A DNA stretch of 64,000 bases, from positions 1 to 64,000 of IMG/VR virus record IMGVR_UViG_3300037189_020854, one strand, 5' to 3'. A program made the translations under genes and the position numbers. How positions within the stretch are numbered: position 1 is the first letter of the stretch; each line of letters starts with the position of its first letter. Under the pieces are notes generated by a model. That model ran no database searches. It was not told the origin of the DNA and saw nothing but the letters and a program-made list of their open reading frames with translations. The DNA comes from a virus. Of the stretch, positions 1-6,133 are shown one piece after another.

Positions 1-78
1 AGTGGTGGAACGGTAGACACAGCGGACTTAGAATCCGCCGCCTTAAAAAGCGTGGAAGTTCAAATCTTCTCTGGAGCA
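1..78 (+). tRNA. tRNA-Leu (TAG), 5' end outside window
   Basis: The anticodon arm (stem gcgga/tccgc, seven-base loop with TAG) and the T arm are intact. The 3' acceptor strand ctggagc (71-77) plus discriminator A needs a 5' partner of which only the last two bases lie in the window, so about five bases are cut off. It is the first visible member of the phage tRNA array. Confidence 0.9.
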
Positions 79-79
79 C

Positions 80-108
80 TTGACAATCAAACTTAAATAG
101 TTTATGAT
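80..108 (+). promoter_or_regulatory. sigma-70 promoter TTGACA-17-TATGAT before tRNA-Gly
   Basis: A -35 box TTGACA (80-85) and a -10 box TATGAT (103-108) are separated by exactly 17 nt. The predicted start lies at about 115-118, right at the 5' end of tRNA-Gly. It is one of a dozen host-type promoters in the window with the same 17-nt spacing. Confidence 0.7.
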
Positions 109-117
109 TGTCTTATT

Positions 118-189
118 GCGAAAGTAACTCAACGGTAGAGTCCCTGCCTTCCAAGCAGGTTGTTGCGAGTTCGAATCTCGTCTTTCGCT
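118..189 (+). tRNA. tRNA-Gly (TCC)
   Basis: Acceptor gcgaaag (118-124) pairs with ctttcgc (182-188), discriminator T. The anticodon stem cctgc/gcagg closes a loop with TCC. The T arm has GTTCGAAT. All arms pair. Confidence 0.93.
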
Positions 190-212
190 CTTGGAGTTTA
201 TCTCCACAAATT

Positions 213-284
213 CCGTTGGTAGTCTAGTGGTCAGGACAGGCAGACAATGCACTTGGAGTTCGGGTTCGATTCCCGACCAGCGGC
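213..284 (+). pseudogene. tRNA-like element with a degenerate anticodon arm
   Basis: The acceptor (ccgttgg 213-219 with ccagcgg 277-283), the D arm (gtc/gac) and the T arm (tcggg/cccga around TTCGATT) are all intact and the length of 72 nt is normal. The 17-nt segment where the anticodon arm should be (about 239-255) does not form a five-pair stem in any register I tried, and no register puts a T at position 33 of a closed loop. I therefore call it a decayed tRNA or a tRNA-like RNA and assign no amino acid. Confidence 0.55.
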
Positions 285-302
285 CAGCAAATTTCTTTTC
301 TT

Positions 303-482
303 ATGGAAGTTGAAGTTAATTCTATTAATATCGCAAGACTTCTAAGTGAATTAGAAGGTTGCTACATCTTCACCAAATATATGGGGTTTGAAGATGATAT
401 GAACACTCTTGATGAAATGAAGAAAAGATATTATAAACTTTACTTCAAACTCTATAAGGAAGAAAAAAGTAATCCCCTGTAG
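303..482 (+). CDS. 59-aa hypothetical protein ending inside tRNA-Asn
   Basis: The ORF starts at ATG 303 and runs 60 codons to TAG 480-482. The product is small, charged and rich in Tyr and Lys at its C-terminus, with no signal peptide or membrane segment, and I do not recognise a family. The stop codon is formed by bases 8-10 (T-A-G) of the following tRNA-Asn, so gene and tRNA overlap by 10 nt. The HNH gene at 2091 ends in the same way in tRNA-Pro. It could be a chance ORF, but it fills the gap between two tRNAs exactly. Confidence 0.55.
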   Translation: MEVEVNSINIARLLSELEGCYIFTKYMGFEDDMNTLDEMKKRYYKLYFKLYKEEKSNPL

Positions 483-545
483 TTCAGTCGGTAGAACGGA
501 GGACTGTTAATCCTTATGTCCCTGGTTCGAGTCCAGGCGGGGGAG
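473..545 (+). tRNA. tRNA-Asn (GTT)
   Basis: Acceptor tcccctg (473-479) pairs with cggggga (538-544), discriminator G. The anticodon loop is ctgttaa with GTT. The T arm cctgg/ccagg is perfect. Confidence 0.93.
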
Positions 546-628
546 TTGGAAGGACTGGAAATGTCTGGGTCTTCCATTACTAAAACCTAGAGTTTTTCTA
601 GGTCAGGGGGATGGCCATCCCCTGTTTC
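546..628 (+). other. intergenic spacer with three consecutive hairpins
   Basis: Between tRNA-Asn and tRNA-Val the 83 nt fold into three inverted repeats in a row: TGGAAG/CTTCCA (547-576), CCTAGA/TCTAGG (586-602) and CAGGGG/CCCCTG (604-624). None is followed by a long T run, so they look more like processing structures or a small RNA than simple terminators. Confidence 0.45.
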
Positions 629-701
629 GGGCGATTAGCTCAGCGGTAGCAGCGTCTGCTTTACACGCAGAATGTCGGGGGTTCGAATCCCTCATCGCCC
701 A
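629..701 (+). tRNA. tRNA-Val (TAC)
   Basis: Acceptor gggcgat (629-635) pairs with atcgccc (694-700), discriminator A. The anticodon stem tctgc/gcaga holds a loop with TAC. The T arm is canonical. Confidence 0.94.
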
Positions 702-702
702 C

Positions 703-731
703 TTGCATAAATACTTGAAAAAAAGTATAAT
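703..731 (+). promoter_or_regulatory. overlapping sigma-70 and late promoter elements before the dps-like gene
   Basis: TTGCAT (703-708) and TATAAT (726-731) are 17 nt apart, and a T4-type late element CATAAATA sits at 706-713. The TATAAT overlaps the ATG of the ferritin-like gene at 730, so a sigma-70 transcript from it would start downstream of that ATG. The late element, about 17 nt before the ATG, is therefore the better fit for this gene. Confidence 0.5.
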
Positions 732-1164
732 GGAAAAACTGTATAAATTACTCAGTGATGCACAGTCATCACTTTTTGTTTTATTCCATAAAACTTGGGC
801 ATTTCATTGGAATGTTGTAGGTTCAGATTTCACACAACTTCACCAACTCTTTGGTGGTCAGTATGAAACTATGTTTGAAGAGATTGACCGTCTCTCAGAG
901 CATATGAGATATTTGAATGTAAAACCATTGAGTTCTCTCTCAAGAATGCTTGAGGTAACTCAAATTAAAGAGGCTGCAAGTTCTACAACAGCAAATAATA
1001 TGCTTTCAGAACTTCTTGAGAATAATGAAAAGTTTTGTGAAATAATGACCGAAATTTCTGAAGAAGCAGAAGCGCAAAAGCAATATGCAACTGCCAATCT
1101 ATCTCAAGATTTAATGGAATCTCACGGCAAATTTATCTGGCAATTAAGAGCACATTTACAATGA
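730..1164 (+). CDS. Dps-like ferritin (DNA-protecting iron storage protein)
   Basis: The protein of 144 aa is all helical and has the Dps ferroxidase signature. His26 (in AFHWNVVG), His38, Asp53 and Glu57 match the inter-subunit iron ligands of the Dps family. Such proteins oxidise and store iron and shield DNA from peroxide. The frame is open upstream to a TTG at 703, but that would start inside the promoter, and the region matching the family begins at ATG 730. It lies directly after tRNA-Val. In a phage it could protect against oxidative stress during photosynthetic infection or store iron; that role is inference. Confidence 0.8.
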   Translation: MEKLYKLLSDAQSSLFVLFHKTWAFHWNVVGSDFTQLHQLFGGQYETMFEEIDRLSEHMRYLNVKPLSSLSRMLEVTQIKEAASSTTANNMLSELLENNEKFCEIMTEISEEAEAQKQYATANLSQDLMESHGKFIWQLRAHLQ

Positions 1165-1179
1165 ATAGGATGAAAAGCA

Positions 1180-1431
1180 ATGTTATCAATAAGATGCAAA
1201 GATTGTAATAGAGAATTAACAGGACATCATTCAAAAACAGTAAGTTGTGGTTGTCCTAATATGGCAACAATTCGTGGAGATAAGATTTCAGCACTTGACT
1301 TATCTCGCATTGTTATGCTAAACTCCTTAAAAGAAAATCAAAAAACAAATGTGTTAACCTCTCAAGATATTGCTTGGCAGGAAGCACGTCGTCAGCGTAA
1401 AGTTAGACGACTTGATTTTGAAGTCCGCTGA
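1180..1431 (+). CDS. 83-aa hypothetical protein with a Cys zinc-ribbon-like N-terminus
   Basis: The N-terminal third carries CKDC at residues 6-9 and CGCP near residue 23, which together could bind a metal. The C-terminus is basic with an RRQRKVRR stretch. I do not recognise the family. It follows the dps-like gene by 15 nt and ends 11 nt before tRNA-Ser, so it is probably in the same transcript. Confidence 0.65.
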   Translation: MLSIRCKDCNRELTGHHSKTVSCGCPNMATIRGDKISALDLSRIVMLNSLKENQKTNVLTSQDIAWQEARRQRKVRRLDFEVR

Positions 1432-1442
1432 GGACTTATATT

Positions 1443-1527
1443 GGAAAGGTGGTCGAGTGGTTGAAGGCTCCAGTCTTGAAAACTGGCGATGTGAAAGCAT
1501 CCGTGGGTTCGAATCCCACCCTTTCCG
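1443..1527 (+). tRNA. tRNA-Ser (TGA)
   Basis: A class II tRNA with a long variable arm. Acceptor ggaaagg (1443-1449) pairs with cctttcc (1520-1526), discriminator G. The anticodon stem ccagt/actgg encloses TGA. Confidence 0.94.
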
Positions 1528-1631
1528 TTACAGATTTAACAATTTCTTCAGTAGTGTTACAGAACGAACACAAATTGTTGACGATGAAAATTTTGTGAAT
1601 AGTATATAGTAGTACTATCACTTAAAAACTT

Positions 1632-1787
1632 ATGGACCAACACACCTATAATAACTGGGTCCGTATTAAAGAGACTTTTGAGAAGTCTGGTAATACAGAT
1701 AACATGTTTTATAAAAGGGCGTGTGAAATCATAAGAACAAAAAGAGATCCTCTGGCAAGTTTTTTGGAGATGAAAAATGACACCTGA
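1632..1787 (+). CDS. 51-aa hypothetical protein
   Basis: The ORF runs from ATG 1632 to TGA 1787 and encodes a soluble, charged peptide with Tyr, Trp and Arg residues. Its 3' end overlaps the next start (ATG 1777) by 11 nt, and that gene in turn overlaps a third, so the three look translationally coupled. No family is recognised. Confidence 0.55.
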   Translation: MDQHTYNNWVRIKETFEKSGNTDNMFYKRACEIIRTKRDPLASFLEMKNDT

Positions 1788-1935
1788 AGAAGTTCAATCT
1801 ATGATTGATGAGTCTGTTGCGAAGGCAATTGACAAACACAATAAAACTGCTACAATAATCTCAGCAACAATCGGATCGATTTTGCTTTTCTTCTATGCTC
1901 ATGGTGTTATTGCTATTATAGATAGAGTACGATGA
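1777..1935 (+). CDS. 52-aa small membrane protein
   Basis: The product has a charged N-terminal half (MTPEEVQSM...) and one hydrophobic helix from about residue 28 to 48, then a basic tail. It overlaps its upstream neighbour by 11 nt and its downstream neighbour by 4 nt (ATGA type), as expected for a coupled operon. Function unknown. Confidence 0.6.
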   Translation: MTPEEVQSMIDESVAKAIDKHNKTATIISATIGSILLFFYAHGVIAIIDRVR

Positions 1936-2054
1936 GACATTTTGTGTATGTTATCCTGAATAATCAACTAGCATTGTTTATTATTGGATGCCTCTTGACA
2001 ATCGCACCTGCTATCGGTATAATGGTAGTACATTCATCAAAGGATGAAGATTAA
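1932..2054 (+). CDS. 40-aa small membrane protein
   Basis: The ORF starts at ATG 1932 within the stop of the previous gene. Most of it is a single hydrophobic segment (about residues 8-31) followed by a short acidic tail. No family is recognised. The perfect sigma-70 promoter at 1995-2023 lies inside its coding sequence. Confidence 0.55.
   Translation: MRHFVYVILNNQLALFIIGCLLTIAPAIGIMVVHSSKDED
1995..2023 (+). promoter_or_regulatory. consensus sigma-70 promoter TTGACA-17-TATAAT
   Basis: TTGACA (1995-2000) and TATAAT (2018-2023) are both perfect hexamers with the optimal 17-nt spacer. It sits inside the end of a small membrane gene and would drive the HNH gene, tRNA-Pro and the antitoxin-like gene from about 2030. 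Confidence 0.75.
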
Positions 2055-2058
2055 ATCT

Positions 2059-2066
2059 TATAAATA
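2059..2066 (+). promoter_or_regulatory. T4-type late promoter TATAAATA
   Basis: This is an exact match to the T4 late -10 octamer, 25 nt before the ATG of the HNH gene. The same spacing recurs at other late genes in the window. Confidence 0.7.
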
Positions 2067-2090
2067 GATTTGAACTTTATTTGAAGAATA

Positions 2091-2417
2091 ATGCCAGCAA
2101 AAAACCCAAAAGAATACGCTTCGAAGCACTATCAGCAAAATAAATCTTTATATGCTGAAAGAAGTAAAGTTGCTAGACTTAGGGTTAAAGAATGGTATAA
2201 TGAACTTATGAATGATAAGTTCTGTGAAAAATGTGGTGAATCTGATACTATTGTATTAGAATGGCATCACATAGATCCATCTAAAAAGGATATGAGCATT
2301 GCTGATATGCTTTCGAGAAGAGGAAAACAAACTATCTTAGAAGAGATAGATAAGTGTATGTGTCTTTGTGCTAATTGTCACAGAAGATTGCATCATCAAA
2401 TACGCAACGGGGTGTAG
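2091..2417 (+). CDS. HNH endonuclease-like protein
   Basis: The protein of 108 aa has a C-terminal HNH module: a CEKC zinc pair near residue 45, the His-His of EWHHID near residue 60, and CANCHRR near residue 93. The N-terminus (about 40 residues) is basic and may bind DNA. Free-standing HNH proteins of this size in T4-like phages are usually homing or nicking endonucleases. Its stop TAG (2415-2417) is formed by bases 8-10 of tRNA-Pro, so the two genes overlap by 10 nt; insertion next to a tRNA suits a mobile endonuclease. It has both an early and a late promoter. Confidence 0.8.
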   Translation: MPAKNPKEYASKHYQQNKSLYAERSKVARLRVKEWYNELMNDKFCEKCGESDTIVLEWHHIDPSKKDMSIADMLSRRGKQTILEEIDKCMCLCANCHRRLHHQIRNGV

Positions 2418-2482
2418 CTCAGCTTGGATAGAGCGCCGCTTTTGGGAAGCGGAAGTCGCAGATTCGAATTCTGTCACCCCGA
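2408..2482 (+). tRNA. tRNA-Pro (TGG)
   Basis: Acceptor cggggtg (2408-2414) pairs with caccccg (2475-2481), discriminator A. The anticodon stem ccgct/agcgg holds a loop with TGG. It overlaps the 3' end of the HNH gene. Confidence 0.94.
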
Positions 2483-2499
2483 CTCATAAAACTCACTTT

Positions 2500-2730
2500 A
2501 TGAAAATGAATCAAGAAATTAACGAACTTACGACATTTACAATTGAAGAGTTTCAGAATGATTTCGATAACCTTATGAATAGAGTAGAAGGTGGAGAATC
2601 GTTCATCATATCAAGTGAGCACGGAAATGCAGTGATTGTACCATACAACGAAGTGGTGCAGGTATTTCAAGAATCTGGTGTGAGTGATGAGATCATACGA
2701 ATACACACCGATCACGAAGAAGGTTCTTGA
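2500..2730 (+). CDS. Phd/YefM-type antitoxin-like protein (no toxin partner)
   Basis: The protein of 76 aa starts at ATG 2500, just after tRNA-Pro. It shows the Phd/YefM fold pattern: a helical start (EEFQNDFDNLMNRVEGGE) followed by the strand pair SFIISSEHGNAVIVPY. Such proteins neutralise RelE/YoeB or Doc type toxins and repress their own operon. No toxin ORF lies next to it; the following genes are tRNAs. It may counter a host toxin or act as a simple DNA-binding regulator. The family call is good, the role is inference. Confidence 0.7.
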   Translation: MKMNQEINELTTFTIEEFQNDFDNLMNRVEGGESFIISSEHGNAVIVPYNEVVQVFQESGVSDEIIRIHTDHEEGS

Positions 2731-2755
2731 CAAAGAGTTCCAGGTCCTCTACACT
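2727..2755 (+). promoter_or_regulatory. sigma-70 promoter TTGACA-17-TACACT before tRNA-Ile
   Basis: TTGACA (2727-2732) overlaps the stop codon of the antitoxin-like gene and TACACT (2750-2755) follows after 17 nt. Transcription would begin a few bases before tRNA-Ile. Confidence 0.65.
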
Positions 2756-2769
2756 AGATCTGGTCTTAT

Positions 2770-2841
2770 GGGACTGTCGCCTATGGGTTAAGGCCCACTG
2801 CTTATAACGGTGTGAACTGAGTTCAAGTCTCAGCAGTCCTA
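2770..2841 (+). tRNA. tRNA-Ile (TAT)
   Basis: Acceptor gggactg (2770-2776) pairs with cagtcct (2834-2840) with one G-T pair at the end, discriminator A. The anticodon stem cactg/cggtg encloses cttataa, anticodon TAT, which reads AUA codons that AT-rich phages use often. Confidence 0.88.
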
Positions 2842-2845
2842 CTTT

Positions 2846-2918
2846 GCAGGTTTAGCTCTCTGGCGAAAGCACCGAACTCATAATTCGGCTAAGGTGGGTT
2901 CGATCCCCACAACCTGCA
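2846..2918 (+). tRNA. tRNA-Met-type (CAT)
   Basis: Acceptor gcaggtt (2846-2852) pairs with aacctgc (2911-2917), discriminator A. The anticodon loop ctcataa carries CAT. The sequence alone does not settle whether it is elongator Met or a lysidine-modified Ile tRNA; the presence of a separate Ile (TAT) makes Met more likely. Confidence 0.88.
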
Positions 2919-2943
2919 CTGGACACTTACCAAAGCGTCCTAC

Positions 2944-2972
2944 TTGACTTTCAAACATCACTTCTCTATAAT
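2944..2972 (+). promoter_or_regulatory. sigma-70 promoter TTGACT-17-TATAAT
   Basis: TTGACT (2944-2949) and TATAAT (2967-2972) with a 17-nt spacer lie 22 nt before the ATG at 2995. This is a strong early-type promoter for the two small genes that follow. Confidence 0.78.
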
Positions 2973-2994
2973 ACAAAGGTCAACAATCAAAACA

Positions 2995-3210
2995 ATGACT
3001 CTCACTGCTAAATTCAAGAAAGACGTTCAAACCCTTCGTGGTGCTGCTAACGGCGATTTCTACCTTGATGTAAAGAATCCGAAACTCTACAAAAAGGTTC
3101 GTCGTTACTATGAGCAAGAAGGTGTAGTGTTTTCTGGTGATCCTTTGGATGATTATGAAATGCTTATGGAATATGTCGCTGCTGATCTTGAGTCTGTTGA
3201 GGTTGCATGA
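2995..3210 (+). CDS. 71-aa conserved cyanophage-type hypothetical protein
   Basis: The start at ATG 2995 is chosen over an upstream in-frame TTG at 2944 because that codon is the -35 box of the promoter. The product is soluble with a basic middle (KLYKKVRRYYEQEG) and an acidic C-terminus. I know of no assigned function. It overlaps the next gene by 4 nt (ATGA), so the pair is coupled. Confidence 0.7.
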   Translation: MTLTAKFKKDVQTLRGAANGDFYLDVKNPKLYKKVRRYYEQEGVVFSGDPLDDYEMLMEYVAADLESVEVA

Positions 3211-3476
3211 ACGATCTAGATCTGAATTCGGTAAAGTCAACCAAGACTATTATCATTCATGAACGATTTCCTTATCGCTTTGTGCAAAAAGGACATATTG
3301 AACTAAACGGCAATCCTGATTTTCGCTTACAAAAAGTGAATGAGTATACTAAAAAATACTCTGATATTTATTTGTTTGATAATGGAGATCAAATGCTTCT
3401 TGCGATTGAAGATCCCGAATATTCTAAATGGTTAGATCCAGATCGTGTTCCTTGTTATGTAAAAGATGATGATTAA
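3207..3476 (+). CDS. 89-aa hypothetical protein
   Basis: A soluble, charged protein that begins in the stop codon of the previous gene. It has several aromatic strands (RFPYRFVQKG, IYLFDNGDQM) suggesting a beta-rich fold. No family is recognised. It probably shares the early promoter at 2944. Confidence 0.65.
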   Translation: MNDLDLNSVKSTKTIIIHERFPYRFVQKGHIELNGNPDFRLQKVNEYTKKYSDIYLFDNGDQMLLAIEDPEYSKWLDPDRVPCYVKDDD

Positions 3477-3525
3477 ATAGTCTCGGTATGACTTAAAACT
3501 AGCCCTGGTCGGGAGCAAACCCCTT

Positions 3526-3753
3526 ATGTCTAAAACAAGTATCTTACGATATCTTGGAAACTTTCTCCTTATGATTGGATATCAAACCATGTTATGGGGA
3601 GATTTTAAATATGGTTTATTGATAAAAGTTATTGGGGGATTACTCACAGTACCTTTTGCAATCAAACTTAAACTCTGGGATGTATTATTTTTATGTGCAT
3701 TCTTTGGGTTTAGTGAGTTTTCAAAACTCATTCAACTTTTCTCAGTTAGTTAA
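3526..3753 (+). CDS. 75-aa membrane protein
   Basis: The protein is very hydrophobic, with two likely membrane helices (about residues 10-22 and 30-70, the second long enough to be two). No cofactor motif is visible and I cannot name a function. It stands alone between two coupled pairs. Confidence 0.6.
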   Translation: MSKTSILRYLGNFLLMIGYQTMLWGDFKYGLLIKVIGGLLTVPFAIKLKLWDVLFLCAFFGFSEFSKLIQLFSVS

Positions 3754-3773
3754 AACTGAGTGGTGGAGTCAAT

Positions 3774-3956
3774 ATGACCCTAGCTAGGTTTCTTGCTTCC
3801 TTAAAGAGCAAGTGGTGCGGATGGGACTCTCTCCCGCCTGGTTTCCAATTTCCAGTTAAAGAATTGGTGGCGAGCCTGAGTTACAAAGAGAGGTTGCATA
3901 AACCTCTCTTTTTTAGTATAATGAAAAAATATATTAATAGTAAAAATAAAAAATGA
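3774..3956 (+). CDS. doubtful 60-aa ORF running through a terminator
   Basis: An ORF from ATG 3774 ends in an ATGA overlap with the epimerase gene at 3953 and has GGAG a few bases before its start, which argues for coding. Against it, the reading frame runs straight through a strong intrinsic terminator (3887-3914) and a promoter (3894-3922), and the sequence has no recognisable domain. The region may instead be an untranslated leader or small RNA. I list it so that the 200-nt stretch is not left unexplained. Confidence 0.25.
   Translation: MTLARFLASLKSKWCGWDSLPPGFQFPVKELVASLSYKERLHKPLFFSIMKKYINSKNKK
3887..3914 (+). terminator. intrinsic terminator before the glycan operon
   Basis: A perfect 9-bp stem (3887-3895 with 3901-3909) with a 5-nt loop is followed by a T run (3909-3914). 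The -35 box of the next promoter begins in the stem and loop. Confidence 0.8.
3894..3922 (+). promoter_or_regulatory. sigma-70 promoter TTGCAT-17-TATAAT overlapping a terminator
   Basis: TTGCAT (3894-3899) lies at the loop of the terminator hairpin, the T run is the spacer and TATAAT (3917-3922) follows 17 nt later. It is the likely first promoter of the glycan operon. The same compact arrangement occurs at 26836 and 41317. Confidence 0.72.
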
Positions 3957-4771
3957 CTTTATCTCTTTATGGTGGAAGTGGATTTGTTGGAGGTAACTTC
4001 AAAAAACTATATTCTGATTATGTGGAGATGCAGAGGGATGAAAGAAAGCCAAAAACAAAAGATATTTTGTATTTCATTTCAACAGTAGATAACTATAATG
4101 TTCACGACAAAATTACACTTGACGTAGACACTAATCTAAAAATTCTCTGTGAAGTTCTGGATTATTGTAGATCAGAAGATATAACTTTTAATTTTATTAG
4201 TTCTTGGTTTGTATATGGCAAAACTCCATACATGCCTGCTAGTGAAGAGAGTCCATGCTTTCCCACAGGATTTTATTCTATTACAAAAAAATGTGCAGAA
4301 GATCTTTTAATTTCTTTTTGCAATACCTATAATGTAAAATATCGTATAATGAGATTATGTAATGTTTTGGGTTCTGGTGATCAAAAAGCATCTAGAAAAA
4401 AGAATGCAATTACTTGGATGATCGATCAACTTAAGATAGATCATGACATTTCTCTATACGACGGAGGATCAAATTGTAGAGATGTGATGCATGTTCAAGA
4501 TGTTTGTAGGGCAATTAAACTCATTTGCGATAAAGGAAAAACAAACGAAATTTATAATGTAGGGTCTGGAAAACCAACTACAATAGGAGAGATTATTTCT
4601 TTATCTAAGCATTATCTCAATTCTAAATCTAAAATCAATTATATTGATCCTCCAGAATTTCATAATAATGTTCAAACAAAAAATTTCTGGATGGACACCA
4701 AAAAACTAAAATCCCTTGGATTTGAACCAAAACTTTCTTTAGAATTTATCATCAAAGATCTATGTCTGTAA
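3953..4771 (+). CDS. NAD-dependent sugar-nucleotide epimerase/dehydratase (extended SDR)
   Basis: The 272-aa protein begins with the Rossmann signature GGSGFVGG at residues 7-14. It also has a Ser-Ser stretch (FISSWFVYG) and the catalytic YSITK motif (Y-x3-K) near residue 109, followed by the RLCNVLG and GRDVMH-like stretches typical of epimerases. It probably reduces or epimerises a keto sugar bound to a nucleotide. The exact substrate cannot be read from the sequence. Its neighbour is an RfbH-type 3-dehydratase, so a joint role in a deoxy-sugar pathway is plausible. It overlaps that gene by 10 nt. Confidence 0.82.
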   Translation: MTLSLYGGSGFVGGNFKKLYSDYVEMQRDERKPKTKDILYFISTVDNYNVHDKITLDVDTNLKILCEVLDYCRSEDITFNFISSWFVYGKTPYMPASEESPCFPTGFYSITKKCAEDLLISFCNTYNVKYRIMRLCNVLGSGDQKASRKKNAITWMIDQLKIDHDISLYDGGSNCRDVMHVQDVCRAIKLICDKGKTNEIYNVGSGKPTTIGEIISLSKHYLNSKSKINYIDPPEFHNNVQTKNFWMDTKKLKSLGFEPKLSLEFIIKDLCL

Positions 4772-6078
4772 CTGAAAAAGTATCTAATTTCATTACTTCA
4801 TTGCAGGAAGATGGAGAAAAATTATTTCCATATCTAGCAAATGAGAGATGGAAACGTGGAAATAATGTTTACTATTCTGGTCCATATTGGGACCAAAAAG
4901 AAGTGTCTGCTGCAATTACGACGCTTCTAGAAGGTAAATGGCTTCCTGCAGGAGAAGAAGTAAATAAATTTGAACGACAGTTTTCTAAGAAGTTTGGATT
5001 TGATTATTCTGTAATGGTGAACTCTGGTAGTTCAGCCAATCTTGTAATGATTTCTGCACTCAAAAAATATTTTGAGTGGAAGGATGGAGATGAAATTATT
5101 GTTTGTGTCTGTGGATTTCCAACTACAATTAATCCAATTATTCAGAATAACTTAAAACCAGTTTTTGTTGATATAAGTTATGATGATTTAAACTGGAATC
5201 TTTCACAAATTAAAGAAAAGATTACAACTAGAACTCGCGCAGTATTCTCCTCACCAGTTCTTGGAAATCCTTATGATTATGATGCACTTCTTGATATCTG
5301 CAATCGTTATAACATTAAGTTGATTGCTGATAATTGCGATAGTCTTGGAAGTAAGTGGAAAGGTGAATATCTTACAGAACATGCTGTAGCTGCATCTTGT
5401 TCTTTTTATCCCGCACATCATATCTCTACAATTGAAGGTGGTATGGTATCGTCTAATATTAAAGAAATTGTAGATATTGCCCGTAGTTTTGCCTGGTGGG
5501 GTAGGGATTGTTATTGCGTTGGACCACAAAATCTTCTTGAGTGTGGAGTTTGTGGTAAAAGATTTGACCACTGGCTAGATGGATATGATAAAGTTGTTGA
5601 TCATAAGTATGTCTTTGGTAATATTGGATATAACTTGAAACCAGCAGATCTTCAGGGGTCAATTGGACTTGTACAACTTGAAAAGTTTGATGAGGTCCAT
5701 CAAAAACGTCGTCATAATAAAGAACGAATTCATAAAATTTTTGAGAATATTCCTTTTTGTAGGGTCATTTCTGAAAGATCCGATGCAGAAACTAGTTGGT
5801 TTGGTGTTCCTATTGTTTTTGAGTATGATAAACCTGGATTAGTCAAATGGTTAGAAAATCATAAAATTCAAACACGTAATTATTTTGCTGGAAATATTTT
5901 AATGCATCCTGCATATAAACATATTGAACCAGCAAGTAATTATCCAAATGCTTCTAAAGTTCTAGATAATGTATTCTTTGTCGGATGTTCTCCAACTATT
6001 ACAGATGAAATGATTGATTATATCGAAGAAGTTGTAGAAGAATATAAGAAATCAAATATCCTACATCATCCAGTATAA
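4762..6078 (+). CDS. RfbH/E1-type PMP-dependent NDP-4-keto-6-deoxysugar 3-dehydratase
   Basis: The 438-aa protein is a DegT/StrS-fold enzyme in which the usual PLP lysine is replaced by His220 (SFYPAHH), the hallmark of CDP-4-keto-6-deoxyglucose-3-dehydrase. Cysteines at about 250, 252, 261 and 264 match the region that binds the [2Fe-2S] cluster in that enzyme. It would remove the 3-hydroxyl to make a 3,6-dideoxy sugar, with an external reductase partner. No CDP-glucose pathway genes are seen here, so the substrate may come from the host or from the Gmd product made next door. Confidence 0.85.
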   Translation: MSVTEKVSNFITSLQEDGEKLFPYLANERWKRGNNVYYSGPYWDQKEVSAAITTLLEGKWLPAGEEVNKFERQFSKKFGFDYSVMVNSGSSANLVMISALKKYFEWKDGDEIIVCVCGFPTTINPIIQNNLKPVFVDISYDDLNWNLSQIKEKITTRTRAVFSSPVLGNPYDYDALLDICNRYNIKLIADNCDSLGSKWKGEYLTEHAVAASCSFYPAHHISTIEGGMVSSNIKEIVDIARSFAWWGRDCYCVGPQNLLECGVCGKRFDHWLDGYDKVVDHKYVFGNIGYNLKPADLQGSIGLVQLEKFDEVHQKRRHNKERIHKIFENIPFCRVISERSDAETSWFGVPIVFEYDKPGLVKWLENHKIQTRNYFAGNILMHPAYKHIEPASNYPNASKVLDNVFFVGCSPTITDEMIDYIEEVVEEYKKSNILHHPV

Positions 6079-6084
6079 GAATAC

Positions 6085-6113
6085 TTGCAAAAAAATATTT
6101 CCTTTAGTATAAT
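6085..6113 (+). promoter_or_regulatory. sigma-70 promoter TTGCAA-17-TATAAT before gmd
   Basis: TTGCAA (6085-6090) and TATAAT (6108-6113) are 17 nt apart and lie in the 55-nt gap before gmd. It closely resembles the promoters at 703 and 3894, including AG just before the -10 box. Confidence 0.75.
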
Positions 6114-6133
6114 AAAATAAACGATATTGCCAT

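Noticed and set aside
703-729. Longer start of the Dps-like gene at TTG 703
   Set aside because: The extra nine codons lie on promoter elements and do not match the family; ATG 730 begins the conserved helix.
1578-1610. Possible promoter TTGACG with TATATA or TATAGT
   Set aside because: The spacers would be 19-21 nt, unlike the constant 17 nt of the other promoters, so I do not call it.
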